A DNA stretch of 63,397 nt, from contig RDZE01000038.1 of NCBI GenBank assembly GCA_004293905.1, forward strand, positions 1 to 63,397, written 5' to 3'. The notes beneath the pieces were generated by a model that saw only the letters and a list, made by a program, of their open reading frames with translations, was not told the origin of the DNA and did no database searches. Origin of the DNA: Cytophagales bacterium. GTDB taxonomy: Bacteria > Bacteroidota > Bacteroidia > Cytophagales > Microscillaceae. Position 1 is the first letter of the stretch; each line of letters starts with the position of its first letter. The position numbers and the translations under genes are program-made. Below, one piece after another: positions 25,291-34,510 of this stretch.

Positions 25291-26047
25291 TATTTTTTTG
25301 TTTATCTAATTGCCATAGTTTTGCATACTTCACAAAAGTAAAATGAGCATCAATACTACTAATCACCAAGCCTTCAAACCCACTTAAAAAACCTCTTTTG
25401 AAGAAATAAGCAGACACAAATGCATAAATAGGGTTAATAATCAGATGCCACCAACGGCACTTTTTCCCCTTTTGCAAATAGGCTTTAGCGGCAATATCTG
25501 TAAAATAATTCAATTTTCTGATATGTTCCTCTATACTTTCAAAACGATGATGTAATAAATTGCCTTTTAAATGTCCTTTTGTAGCATTTTTTTCCATAAT
25601 GAATTGGTCGTGCGGGTTCGTACCGCCCCATTGCCCTTTTCGGCTGTCCCAAAGGCGAAGTTTTTTTTCAGGATACCAAGCCCCATAATGAATCCATTTG
25701 CCACAGTATCGGTTGAGCCTATTCATACTGTAGCCATCTTTTTGCCAATTTTCTTTTATTTTTCTGATTTCTTGTTGTAAAGTTTCATCTAAGGCTTCAT
25801 CGGCATCTAAGGAAAGTACATGCGGAAAAGAGGCTTGCGTAATAGCAAAGTTTTTTTGTTCTATGTGCCCATCAAAAGCGTGCTCAATAAATTTAATACC
25901 CTTTTCTCGACATATTTCTGCCGTTTTGTCAGTAGAGAAAGAATCTACCACTACAATTTCATCTGCCACTGTTTGCAAAGAATCAATACATCTGCCAATA
26001 TTGCGCTCTTCGTTATAACAGATAATGACGGCACTGATTTTGGGCAT
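25280..26047 (-). CDS. Glycosyltransferase family 2 (WaaE/KdtX-like)
   Basis: The 255-residue enzyme has a GT-A fold: SAVIICYNEERNIGRCIDSL at the start, VVVDSFSTD for nucleotide binding and the metal site DADE (81-84). The WHYGAWYPEKKLRLW-like segment (KWIHYGAWYPEKKLR) is typical of the WaaE/KdtX group that adds glucose or a similar sugar to the LPS inner core. First gene of a two-gene unit with the GT9 gene, with its own promoter upstream. Confidence 0.9.
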   Translation of the reverse strand: MPKISAVIICYNEERNIGRCIDSLQTVADEIVVVDSFSTDKTAEICREKGIKFIEHAFDGHIEQKNFAITQASFPHVLSLDADEALDETLQQEIRKIKENWQKDGYSMNRLNRYCGKWIHYGAWYPEKKLRLWDSRKGQWGGTNPHDQFIMEKNATKGHLKGNLLHHRFESIEEHIRKLNYFTDIAAKAYLQKGKKCRWWHLIINPIYAFVSAYFFKRGFLSGFEGLVISSIDAHFTFVKYAKLWQLDKQKNNGK

Positions 26048-26093
26048 AATAAAATCTATTTGGAAATCTTTAATAAATCACTTAATTTTGATA

Positions 26094-26126
26094 CAAATAT
26101 ATAAACCTTTGCTTTGCAATACTCAA
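26094..26126 (-). promoter_or_regulatory. Promoter of the glycosyltransferase operon
   Basis: On the minus strand, TTG (26126-26124, within TTTTG) precedes TATATTTG (26101-26094) by 22 bases, within the accepted range for the Bacteroidota consensus. The -7 box lies 46 bases before the GT2 start. Confidence 0.55.
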
Positions 26127-26156
26127 AAACATTAAAAAATTTCGCATAAAAATCTT

Positions 26157-26747
26157 ATGGAAAATACAGAAGAAGAAATCGTACAAAAATACTCTGATAA
26201 TGAGAAACAACTTTTAATGCAAAAAGAGTTCCTACCTTTATTAGATGCCGCCTATAATTTTGCTTTTCATCTTACCTTAGATGAAGATGATGCCAAAGAC
26301 TTGGTACAAGATACCTATCTAAAAGTTTTTCGCTTCATTAACTCTTTCACCAAAGGAACTAATGCAAAAGCATGGTTGTTTCGAATTTTAAAAAATAACT
26401 TCATTAACGACTTCCGAAAGAAAAACAAAGAGCCTAATAAAGTAGATTATCAAGAGGTAGAAAATTTTTATAATACCGAACAAGCCGATACAGAAGTAAA
26501 AAATGACCTTCGGATAGATGTTTTCCAAGACCTCATCGGAGACGAGTTGGCATTGGCTCTTAATAGTTTGGCAGTCGAATTTCGAACGGTGATTATCCTT
26601 TGCGATATTGAAAATTTTACATACGAAGAAATGTCTAAAATTCTTGATATCCCCATCGGAACAGTTCGTTCAAGATTGCATAGAGCGCGCAATATTTTAA
26701 AAGATAAACTGCGCGAATATGCCCAAAAAATGGGATATAAAGTATAA
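26157..26747 (+). CDS. ECF-type RNA polymerase sigma factor
   Basis: The 196-residue protein has sigma region 2 (DEDDAKDLVQDTYLKVFRF, then GTNAKAWLFRILKN) and region 4 (FRTVIILCDIENFTYEEMS, with helix-turn-helix IPIGTVRSRLHRAR), and no region 3, as in ECF factors. It is followed after 9 bases by a zinc-binding anti-sigma gene, which overlaps porU. The order sigma, anti-sigma, porU, porV suggests control of the type IX secretion system. P. gingivalis uses an ECF factor, SigP, with PorX for its T9SS genes; whether this is the same subfamily needs a phylogeny. Confidence 0.93.
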   Translation: MENTEEEIVQKYSDNEKQLLMQKEFLPLLDAAYNFAFHLTLDEDDAKDLVQDTYLKVFRFINSFTKGTNAKAWLFRILKNNFINDFRKKNKEPNKVDYQEVENFYNTEQADTEVKNDLRIDVFQDLIGDELALALNSLAVEFRTVIILCDIENFTYEEMSKILDIPIGTVRSRLHRARNILKDKLREYAQKMGYKV

Positions 26748-26756
26748 ATACAAAAT

Positions 26757-27005
26757 ATGGAACACAACGACAAACCTTGCAAAGAATGTGAAAAATGCCT
26801 TGAAATTTTACAAATCATCACTGATGAAGAGGCTTCCTTAGACGAAAAAGAACTATTTTTCGAGCACCTCAAAACCTGTACACATTGTGCAGAGTGTTAT
26901 AACAATGAGAAGAATTTCAAGGAATGTATCCAAAAAAGATTGGAAAGGCGAAAAGTGCCTCAAGAACTCAAAGTCGTGATTGCCAAAATTGTCAGTGATG
27001 TCTAA
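26757..27005 (+). CDS. Zinc-binding (ZAS-type) anti-sigma factor
   Basis: The 82-residue cytoplasmic protein carries the ZAS signature HxxxCxxC: H37, C41, C44 (EHLKTCTHC). Additional cysteines C8, C11 and C14 lie near the start. Small soluble anti-sigma proteins of the mycothiol/RsrA type hold an ECF factor and release it on thiol oxidation or zinc loss, so redox control is possible. The stop codon overlaps the porU start by 8 bases, hence translational coupling. Confidence 0.88.
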   Translation: MEHNDKPCKECEKCLEILQIITDEEASLDEKELFFEHLKTCTHCAECYNNEKNFKECIQKRLERRKVPQELKVVIAKIVSDV

Positions 27006-30000
27006 ACCACTCATTTATTTGATTTGTTGCTTACTCTTACCCATAGAGCAGGCAATCGCTCAAAATACAGTATTAGCTACAGGAAAATGGCTCAAAATAG
27101 GCATTTATGCCGAAAATATTTACAAAATAACCGCCAAAGACTTACAAAAACAGGGCTGGGATACCCGACAAATTAACCCAAAAACACTCCGAATGTATGG
27201 CTTGGGTGGGGCTATGCTTCCACAACCCAACAATATCAACCGCCCCAACGACCTCCAAGAGCAAAGCCTTTGGATAGAAGGGGAAGCAGATGGAAAATTT
27301 GATGAAGAAGATTTTATCCTTTTTTATGGACAAGCCACTACTCAATGGCAATACAATACCCTACAACAACGATTCGAACACCAAACGAATTACTATAGTG
27401 ATACCACTTACTATTTTCTGACAATAGACGAACAAGGGCAGAACGGAAAAAGGGTCATCACTTTCAACACACCCATACTTCAAAATACAGATGCTACAGT
27501 ACAAAGTTGGGCACTGTACGAAAACAATAAAATTAACCTTCTCGAATCGGGGAGGGAATGGCTTGGAGAAGCCTTCAGCACTGCCACAGAACAATCTTTT
27601 GACCTTACATTGCCCAACAATCCTGCTGCTAATAGCACACTTTTCCTAACGGTTTCAGTGGCGGGTGGTGCTGCAAGTACTACTTCCTTTGCTGTCAAGG
27701 TCAATGGGCAAACGCTTGGTAATATAAATCTGCCCGCTCTTCCACAAGGCAGGTATGATATAAAAGCAAATCTAATAACACAACAGTTGGCTCTTCCTGC
27801 GTCTTTGCTCAATGGCAACACAATAAGAGTAAGCCTAAGCTATACAGGCAGTAGCCAAACGGCTTATCTCAACTTTTTGCGCCTACACTATGCACCACAA
27901 CTGCAATGGAACAATAAAACCTCTTTTTTTGCCGTAGTTCCACAAGGCAACCTCAACCAAAGAATCGTTTGGAATGCTTCGGATAGCAAAGTGCAACTTT
28001 GGAACATCAGCCAACCCTACAACATCAGTCGCGAACAAGCCAATGCCTTTGGAGTAGTGCCTCAAGAAAGCCTCTATTTTGTACTATTTCGCCCAGAAGA
28101 TGCCATTGCTCCTGCTTCTTGGGCTTCTTTGCCCAATCAGAACTTGCGCGCTGCCAACCCAACAGAACTCATCATCATCACCGCTCCCCAATTTAGAACA
28201 GAAGCCGAAAGGTTGGCTTCATTCCGACAACAAGAAGGGGTAACCGCCAAAGTATACACCACTATAGAAATTTACAATGAGTTTTCTTCAGGTAAAAAAG
28301 ATATTACCGCACTGCGCGATTTTATAAGGCTACTTTACCTCAAAAATACACAAACACTCAAATACGTACTTCTTTTTGGCGACTGCTCCTATGATTACCT
28401 CTATCGCCTCCGCCCTAACAATGATTTTGTGCCTATTTACCAATCCATAGATAGCTTTCAACCCTTGTATAGTTATTCCTCTGACGATTTTTTGGGCTTT
28501 TTGGAAGACAATGAGGGAGCTTGGGGAGAAAATCCAGCCGTGAATCATACCTTAGAGGTAGGTATCGGACGCTTGCCCGTAAATTCGTTGAGCGAAGCCC
28601 GACAAGTAGTAGACAAACTCATCAATTACCAAAATATTGCTGCGGCTGCTGGAAGTTGGCGCAATCGACTAAGTTTTGTGGCTGATGACGGCGATTTCAA
28701 TACACACCAAAGAGATGCAGATTTATTGGCTCAAGCCTCTAATTTGATTAATAGACAACTGAACCTACAAAAAATTTATTTAGATGCTTTCCCACAAATA
28801 GCAGCACCCGAAGGCGAAAACAGCCCAATCGCTAAACAAAACATTACGGAGGCTGTCCAAAAAGGTGCGCTCATACTCAACTACAGCGGGCACGGTGGCG
28901 AAATAGGTTGGGCAGAAGAAAATTTATTGGATTTGGAACAAATAGATGATTGGACTAACCGATTTGCGATGCCTCTTTTTATTACGGCTACCTGCGAATT
29001 TGGAAGGTATGACAATCCCTCTTTTGTATCGGGCGGGGAAAAAGTGCTACTGAATAAACGCGGTGGTGGCATTGGTTTGGTTACTACAACACGTCCTGTA
29101 TTTGCATTTACTAATTTTTTACTTAATCAGGCTTTTTACAATACAGTTTTCCAACCCTTAAGCAATGGCGATATGCCACGTTTGGGCGACATCATCAGAC
29201 AAACCAAAAATAATAGCACCAATAATGTATTCAATCGCAATTTCGCCCTCTTAGCTGACCCTTCTATGCGCTTGGCATATCCTAAACATAAAATTCAACT
29301 TACTAAAATAAGCCAAGATACGCTCAGGGCTTTGACTACTGCTACCATAGAAGCCGAAATCAGAGACAAAAACAATACATTGCTTACTAATTTTGAAGGT
29401 TGGGCAGAAGTAGTTGTATTCGAAAAAGAAAGAACACTCAACACTTTAGGCAATCAGAACCCTGTAATGAGTTACCAAACCCGCGACAATGTGATATTTA
29501 GAGGACTTGCAAAAGTAATACAAGGTAAAATGAGCTTACAATTCGTCATTCCCAAAGATATTAACTATAGTTTTGGCAATGGTAAAATTAGTTTTTATGC
29601 CTATAGTGCTACCCAAAAAACAGATGCGGGAGGTGTTTATGAAAGTTTTGCCATTGGAGGAAGTCTCCGAACACCACCTACTGACAACCAAAACCCTACA
29701 CTACAAATAGGATTCAGAGATGAAAAATTCCAAGCCAATGAAACCATAGAACAGTACAGCCTTTTTTGGGCAAAATTGAATGATGAAAATGGTATCAATC
29801 TTTCCAAAACAGACATCAACCACGAAATAAAACTGACACTGACGCACCAAACAAGCCAAGAGAAATACATTTTTCTGCTCAATGACTATTATTACGCCGA
29901 TACGAATAGTTACCAAAAAGGAAATATCCGTTTTTATTTACCAATACTTCCATCGGGATTTTACGAAGCACAGCTTTCCGCTTGGGATAATCACAACAAC

Positions 30001-30357
30001 GAAGCACAAACAAAAACTTCCTTTTTTCTGAATAGTGCCGACTTTAAAATCATCAATGCTTATAATTACCCCAATCCTGCACACGAAAATACACAATTCA
30101 AACTCATTCACAACCGCCCCGATGAGCTCGTAGAGGTTACTATTACTATTCACAATCTACAAGGACAAATAGTAAGGACACTACAAAATACAGCAATCAT
30201 AGATACTTTTGGCAATGAAAACCTACTCCTTTGGGATTTGAAAGACGATAGGGGAAATAAAATTATTAATGGTTTGTATCTTTATAAGATTGTTTTACGT
30301 TCTCTAAAAGACCAATCTTTTACACAATATACAGGCAAATGTATTGTTGGTTATTAA
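26998..30357 (+). CDS. porU: Type IX secretion system sortase PorU
   Basis: PorU is the C25 cysteine-peptidase-like sortase that removes the C-terminal domain of T9SS cargo at the cell surface and attaches it to A-LPS. Using ATG 26998 (MSKPLIYLI; signal peptide ending AIAQ) the protein is 1119 residues. Catalytic His632 (YSGHGG) and Cys666 (TATCEFG) are 34 residues apart, close to gingipain spacing. The N-terminal beta-rich region is typical of PorU, and the end carries a T9SS-type C-terminal domain (YNYPNPA, then LLWDLKDDRGNKI). The start overlaps the anti-sigma gene; a further-upstream frame start at 26980 lacks a normal initiation codon. porV follows. Confidence 0.95.
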   Translation: MSKPLIYLICCLLLPIEQAIAQNTVLATGKWLKIGIYAENIYKITAKDLQKQGWDTRQINPKTLRMYGLGGAMLPQPNNINRPNDLQEQSLWIEGEADGKFDEEDFILFYGQATTQWQYNTLQQRFEHQTNYYSDTTYYFLTIDEQGQNGKRVITFNTPILQNTDATVQSWALYENNKINLLESGREWLGEAFSTATEQSFDLTLPNNPAANSTLFLTVSVAGGAASTTSFAVKVNGQTLGNINLPALPQGRYDIKANLITQQLALPASLLNGNTIRVSLSYTGSSQTAYLNFLRLHYAPQLQWNNKTSFFAVVPQGNLNQRIVWNASDSKVQLWNISQPYNISREQANAFGVVPQESLYFVLFRPEDAIAPASWASLPNQNLRAANPTELIIITAPQFRTEAERLASFRQQEGVTAKVYTTIEIYNEFSSGKKDITALRDFIRLLYLKNTQTLKYVLLFGDCSYDYLYRLRPNNDFVPIYQSIDSFQPLYSYSSDDFLGFLEDNEGAWGENPAVNHTLEVGIGRLPVNSLSEARQVVDKLINYQNIAAAAGSWRNRLSFVADDGDFNTHQRDADLLAQASNLINRQLNLQKIYLDAFPQIAAPEGENSPIAKQNITEAVQKGALILNYSGHGGEIGWAEENLLDLEQIDDWTNRFAMPLFITATCEFGRYDNPSFVSGGEKVLLNKRGGGIGLVTTTRPVFAFTNFLLNQAFYNTVFQPLSNGDMPRLGDIIRQTKNNSTNNVFNRNFALLADPSMRLAYPKHKIQLTKISQDTLRALTTATIEAEIRDKNNTLLTNFEGWAEVVVFEKERTLNTLGNQNPVMSYQTRDNVIFRGLAKVIQGKMSLQFVIPKDINYSFGNGKISFYAYSATQKTDAGGVYESFAIGGSLRTPPTDNQNPTLQIGFRDEKFQANETIEQYSLFWAKLNDENGINLSKTDINHEIKLTLTHQTSQEKYIFLLNDYYYADTNSYQKGNIRFYLPILPSGFYEAQLSAWDNHNNEAQTKTSFFLNSADFKIINAYNYPNPAHENTQFKLIHNRPDELVEVTITIHNLQGQIVRTLQNTAIIDTFGNENLLLWDLKDDRGNKIINGLYLYKIVLRSLKDQSFTQYTGKCIVGY

Positions 30358-30397
30358 AAAATAATTTGTTTTTAACATTTACATCATTTTTAATTCC

Positions 30398-30405
30398 TAA
30401 ATTTG
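30398..30405 (+). promoter_or_regulatory. -7 box of a separate porV promoter
   Basis: TAAATTTG (30398-30405) matches TAnnTTTG and lies 36 bases before the porV ATG, in the 84-base gap after porU. The -33 element is weak (no TTG at 19-23 bases). porV may thus be transcribed both from upstream and separately. Confidence 0.45.
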
Positions 30406-30441
30406 CAACTCTATCAATACCTTATACATAATAAATATAGT

Positions 30442-31626
30442 ATGCGTAACCACCTTTTTCTGACACTATCCCTATTTCTCTCTCTCATAACATTTATTGC
30501 AAAAGCACAAAATCCCGTACTTTTGGGACAAGATACGACTCGAAGACCTATTAATACGGCTGTACCTTTTATGATGATTGCGCCCGATGCGCGTTCGTCG
30601 GGTATGGGCGATGTAGGCGTGGCAACTTCTGCCGATGTGAATGCGGGGCATTGGAACGCTGCCAAATTGGTTTTTTTAGAAAATAAATTTGGTGCTTCCC
30701 TCTCTTTTTCTCCTTGGCTCAGAAAATATGTCAATGATATGTCTATCTCTTATCTATCGGCATATTATAAGGTAGACAAACTCAATGCCTTTGCCTTCGA
30801 TTTACGCTATTTTAATTTAGGTAGCATCACTTTTACAGACAATGGCGGCAGTATTATCCGTGATTTTACGCCACGCGAGTTTGCTATTTCGGTGTATTAT
30901 TCGCGCAAACTTTCTGATAATCTGAGCGTAGGGGTAGGAGGTCGTTTTATTAACTCTAATCTTTCTGCTGATTTGATAGTGGGGAGCTCAAGCCAAGTGG
31001 AAACACGCCCCGGCAATACAGGTGCTGCCGATATTTCTATTTATTACCAATCAGATGAGATGGATTTGATGGGGCTGCCCGCTCAATTGCGTTTGGGAGC
31101 AAATATTTCTAATATTGGGGCAAAAATCAGTTATACCTCCAGTGGCGAGCGTGATTTTATTCCTATGAATTTGCGTTTGGGTACTGCACTTACTACTAAT
31201 ATAGATGTTTATAATAAATTTACTTTTGCCTTAGATATCAATAAACTTTTAGTACCTACTCCTCCACAAATCAATAGTCAGGGTGCGATTGTAAAAGGCA
31301 GAAACCCACGTGATGTGAGCGTTGTTCAGAGTTTATTTACTTCTTTTGCCGATGCGCCCGATGGTTTTAGTGAAGAAATTAAGGAGTTTACTTTGGGTAT
31401 TGGGGTAGAATATTGGTATGATGATATGGTGGCGGCGCGTTTGGGTTATTTTACAGAAAGTGCTGACAAAGGCGGGCGTAAATACTTTAGCATTGGTGCG
31501 GGTATTCGCTACAATATGTTTGGCTTGGATATTTCTTATCTGATTCCTCAAAATCAGAACAATCCTTTAGCCGAAACCTTACGATTTTCTTTCTTATTTG
31601 ACTTCAATGATGAGGCAAAAAGATAA
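30442..31626 (+). CDS. porV: Type IX secretion outer-membrane protein PorV (LptO)
   Basis: PorV is a FadL-like outer-membrane beta-barrel that takes cargo from the SprA/Sov translocon and presents it to PorU. Starting at MRNHLFLTLS (30442) the protein is 394 residues with a signal peptide ending KAQ. Hallmarks are PFMMIAPDARSSGMGDVGVA near the start of the mature part and ARLGYFTESADKGGRKYFS before the last strands. It ends in an aromatic C-terminal strand (FSFLFDFND), as for BAM substrates. Directly follows porU and is closed by a strong terminator. Confidence 0.95.
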   Translation: MRNHLFLTLSLFLSLITFIAKAQNPVLLGQDTTRRPINTAVPFMMIAPDARSSGMGDVGVATSADVNAGHWNAAKLVFLENKFGASLSFSPWLRKYVNDMSISYLSAYYKVDKLNAFAFDLRYFNLGSITFTDNGGSIIRDFTPREFAISVYYSRKLSDNLSVGVGGRFINSNLSADLIVGSSSQVETRPGNTGAADISIYYQSDEMDLMGLPAQLRLGANISNIGAKISYTSSGERDFIPMNLRLGTALTTNIDVYNKFTFALDINKLLVPTPPQINSQGAIVKGRNPRDVSVVQSLFTSFADAPDGFSEEIKEFTLGIGVEYWYDDMVAARLGYFTESADKGGRKYFSIGAGIRYNMFGLDISYLIPQNQNNPLAETLRFSFLFDFNDEAKR

Positions 31627-31633
31627 GAAAAAG

Positions 31634-31661
31634 CCCACAGAAAATATCTGTGGGTTTTTTT
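31634..31661 (+). terminator. Intrinsic terminator after porV
   Basis: CCCACAG (31634-31640) pairs with CTGTGGG (31648-31654), followed by seven T (31655-31661). It closes the sigma/anti-sigma/porU/porV cluster and also lies between it and the convergent coiled-coil gene. Confidence 0.9.
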
Positions 31662-31686
31662 AGACTTCATTTTAAGCGTGAGATTT

Positions 31687-32772
31687 TTACTTGCCTTTTG
31701 GCTGATTTTTGGCTTGTTCTACTGCAATCTCTCTGATTGCGGTAAGGGTATCGTTTCTTGCACTGCTTTCCATTGCTTTGATAGCCAAGTCTTGTACTTG
31801 TTTGAGTGCGTTTTCTAATTGTCTGTTAAGCAATATTATTTGTTGCTCATTTTTGGTTGTATTGTCTTCTAAGGCTTTTACTTTTTGTTCGTACATACGC
31901 AATTGGTTATCGGCTTCTTTTTGCATCATTTCATTTTTGTTGCGTGTGTCTTTTTCTGCGATGGCTTTTCCTTCTGCTTCTGCCCTTTTGGTTTCTTTTT
32001 CGAGTTTTTCGGGTAGGCTTTCTGCTCTGTTTTTATAGTCTTCGAAGGTATTTTCGCGTTCTTTTAAGGCTTTTTCGCGTTCTGCCCAGAAGTTTTCTTT
32101 TTGCTCTCTGATGTCATTATGATTTTGTTGTAGTTGTATTTTCTTTTGTTCATATACATCTCTTTCAAGGTTTCGGCTAAGCTGTAAATCATAGTGATAC
32201 TGTTCGATTTCTCTTTTTTGTTCTCTTTGGTCTTGCTCATATTGTTCTTTGTTTTGTTCATGGTGTTTGGTTTGCTCGGTTTCCCATTCTTTTTGTTTTT
32301 GCTCTAATAGGGTTTTTAGTTGGTTTTTAAATTGGTTAAATTCTTTAGTAAATTCATTTTGTTTAATGGTGAAAATATCGATGATGTTTTCGACGGCGGC
32401 GTCTTTTTCTTCTATTTGGTGTAGGGTTAGGAGTTGTTTTTTAGCCTCTTCAATTTTTTGTTGTATTTGGGCTAAGGTATCGGCTTCGCCTACAATTTGG
32501 TGCGATATTTCGCCTGTGGCTACACCGATTCCTTGCTCAATATTTTGGAGAGTGTTAATGATTCCTCCTATATTGTTAATATTAGCAGGTTTTTCTATAA
32601 TTTTAGTGATGATTTTTTCCTCTACTTTCACTGCTTCGGGCGTGTTTTTGGTTTGTGAGAGTGATTTTTCGAGGTTTCTGATTTGCAGGTCTTGCTGCGA
32701 TTTTTCTCTTAACAGTTCATTATATGCTTTTAAAATTTGCTCTTTTGTATTTTTTATCGTTAATTTGCTCAT
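31687..32772 (-). CDS. Coiled-coil protein, paralogue of the next gene
   Basis: The 361-residue soluble protein has a short globular N-terminus followed by long Glu/Gln/Lys-rich coiled coil (residues ~130-340). The ending QVQDLAIKAMESS closely matches QVQALSLKAIENN of the upstream paralogue, so they arose by duplication and may form mixed filaments or bundles. There is a short insert (~70-110) around NINNIGGIINTLQ. No known domain or signal. Function unknown; a cytoskeletal or scaffold role is only inferred from architecture. Confidence 0.75.
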   Translation of the reverse strand: MSKLTIKNTKEQILKAYNELLREKSQQDLQIRNLEKSLSQTKNTPEAVKVEEKIITKIIEKPANINNIGGIINTLQNIEQGIGVATGEISHQIVGEADTLAQIQQKIEEAKKQLLTLHQIEEKDAAVENIIDIFTIKQNEFTKEFNQFKNQLKTLLEQKQKEWETEQTKHHEQNKEQYEQDQREQKREIEQYHYDLQLSRNLERDVYEQKKIQLQQNHNDIREQKENFWAEREKALKERENTFEDYKNRAESLPEKLEKETKRAEAEGKAIAEKDTRNKNEMMQKEADNQLRMYEQKVKALEDNTTKNEQQIILLNRQLENALKQVQDLAIKAMESSARNDTLTAIREIAVEQAKNQPKGK

Positions 32773-32839
32773 ACTTTAATTTTTTTTGTTTTATCTGAAA
32801 TTAAGAAGGATTCGGGCACTTGTCTGAATGCCTTCTTTT

Positions 32840-33823
32840 TTATTTGTTTTTAGTATTATTTTCGATGGCTTTCAACGAAAGAGCTTGCACTTGTACTAAG
32901 GTAGCTTTGAGTTCGGCATTGAGTTTTTCTATTTCAGTAGCTTGTTGTTCAATTTGTTTTTCGAGCGTACTGATTTTTGATTCGTAGAGTTTTTGGTTTC
33001 CTTCCATTTCTTTTTCAAAAAGTTCTGCTTTTATTTTGGCATCTTTTTGTACTTGCTGTATGGCGTCTTGTCGGGCTTTTTGTATGGCATCTTTGAGTTC
33101 ATTCTCGAAGTTTTCTACTTTATTTTTGTACTCTTCGAGTTGGGATTGGTTTTTTTCGAGTATTTTTTCTCTTTTGTTCCAATCTTTTTCCTTGTTTTTT
33201 TCGGTTTCAGCAAGTTCGCGCTCAAGTTGTTTGTTGATTTCGGTTTGCTGGTCTGCTTCTTTTTTATACATCATTTCCCATTCGTAGCGGTAGGCTTCTA
33301 CTTCTTGGTCGCGTTCTTTTTGTAATTTTGTTTTGCGTTGTGTGATTGTGTTTTTGAACTCGGTCATTTCTTTTTCCCATGCGGTTCTTTTCTCGATGAT
33401 TTCTTCTTCGAGTTTTTGAATGATGAGGTCTATTTCAGTTTGTAACTGTTTTTTACGACTTTCATGTTCCTGTTCCAAAACGTGCATGGCATCTGCGGCT
33501 AATTGAGCATCTTCGATTTCTTGAAGTTGCTTTTTCTTAAAGGCGATGGCGGTTTTGAGTTCGCGAAGTTTTTCGTACTCTGTTTTTAGTTTTTGCGCTA
33601 ATTGTGCTGTAGATTCGCCAAATTCTAACTGTAGGTCTGCTAATCCTTTTACTAAACCATCAAGGGTATAGTTTGAGGCTTTTTCAGCAGTTTCGAGGTC
33701 GCTTTTTTCTTGAGCCATTTCTTCTTTGGTCAAGATTCGGTTTGCGTTTTTTTTGCGTTCTGCAAGCAGTTGTTCAAATTTGTTCATTACTTGCTCACGC
33801 GATTTGATTGGCGTTTGATTCAT
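32840..33823 (-). CDS. Coiled-coil protein, upstream paralogue
   Basis: The 327-residue protein starts MNQTPIKSREQVMNKFEQLL, then forms an almost continuous coiled coil (Glu/Lys/Gln-rich from ~65 to ~310). The central segment (AYRYEWEMMYKKEADQQTEI) and the C-terminal QVQALSLKAIEN align with the neighbouring 361-residue protein. Likely first gene of a two-gene operon (67-base gap). No signal peptide. The family is known to me only as unannotated coiled-coil proteins in Bacteroidota. Confidence 0.75.
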   Translation of the reverse strand: MNQTPIKSREQVMNKFEQLLAERKKNANRILTKEEMAQEKSDLETAEKASNYTLDGLVKGLADLQLEFGESTAQLAQKLKTEYEKLRELKTAIAFKKKQLQEIEDAQLAADAMHVLEQEHESRKKQLQTEIDLIIQKLEEEIIEKRTAWEKEMTEFKNTITQRKTKLQKERDQEVEAYRYEWEMMYKKEADQQTEINKQLERELAETEKNKEKDWNKREKILEKNQSQLEEYKNKVENFENELKDAIQKARQDAIQQVQKDAKIKAELFEKEMEGNQKLYESKISTLEKQIEQQATEIEKLNAELKATLVQVQALSLKAIENNTKNK

Positions 33824-33956
33824 ATTTTTTATATTGATTACCTTACAAAGGTAGGTTGGCTCGATGCAGCCTATTTGCCCTGTGAAAAAAAAGAATGATT
33901 TTTTTTTATTTTTTTTCTTATCTTTATCCTTATTATCTAAAAAAAAGGGTTTGACT

Positions 33957-34502
33957 ATGCAAAAACTGATATTTATTTTCGCCTTTTGTTGTTTTTTAGT
34001 TTCATCATCTAAAGGTCAGGTATTCAAGACGAATGAGGGGCGTACTACTTTTTTTTCGGAGGCAGCACTTGAAAATATAGAGGCTGTTTCTTCCAAATCG
34101 CAGGCGGCGTTGAATTTGAGTGCTTCGCAGGTGGCAGTAAAAATAGCGATAACGACTTTTCAATTTGCGAATAGCCTAATGCAGACTCACTTTAATGAGA
34201 ACTATATGGAGAGTGCTTCTTATCCTTATGCTACACTTACGGGTACGCTTGATAAGGGTGTTCAGTTAGATGTTCAGACTTTGCAAAGTTTTCAATTGAC
34301 GGCTAAAGTAGAGATGCATGGGGTGGCTAAAAACTATACTATTCCCGTGAGTATTAAGGCTATAGATGCCAATACCTTACAAGTTTTGGGCGAGTTTAGG
34401 GTGCGTTTGGCAGACCACAACATAGAAATACCGCAACTGATGTATCAGAAAATAGCCGAAGAGGTACGAGTTACTTTTTATGCAATATTGAAAAAAGGTT
34501 AG
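33957..34502 (+). CDS. Exported protein of unknown function
   Basis: From ATG 33957 (MQKLIFIFAF) the protein is 181 residues with a clean signal peptide (cleavage near SSKGQ). The mature part is beta-rich and resembles the small secreted YceI-like/DUF-type Bacteroidota proteins only in general; I recognise no domain. The longer frame from 33864 has a Phe/Leu-rich non-coding look. It converges on gldF with an 8-base gap. Confidence 0.7.
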   Translation: MQKLIFIFAFCCFLVSSSKGQVFKTNEGRTTFFSEAALENIEAVSSKSQAALNLSASQVAVKIAITTFQFANSLMQTHFNENYMESASYPYATLTGTLDKGVQLDVQTLQSFQLTAKVEMHGVAKNYTIPVSIKAIDANTLQVLGEFRVRLADHNIEIPQLMYQKIAEEVRVTFYAILKKG

Positions 34503-34510
34503 TTCTTATT

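Noticed and set aside
32249..33325. Plus-strand Phe/Ser/Leu-rich frames opposite the coiled-coil genes
   Set aside because: Antisense of Glu/Lys-rich coiled coil gives long Phe/Leu/Ser frames that look like membrane proteins but are artefacts.
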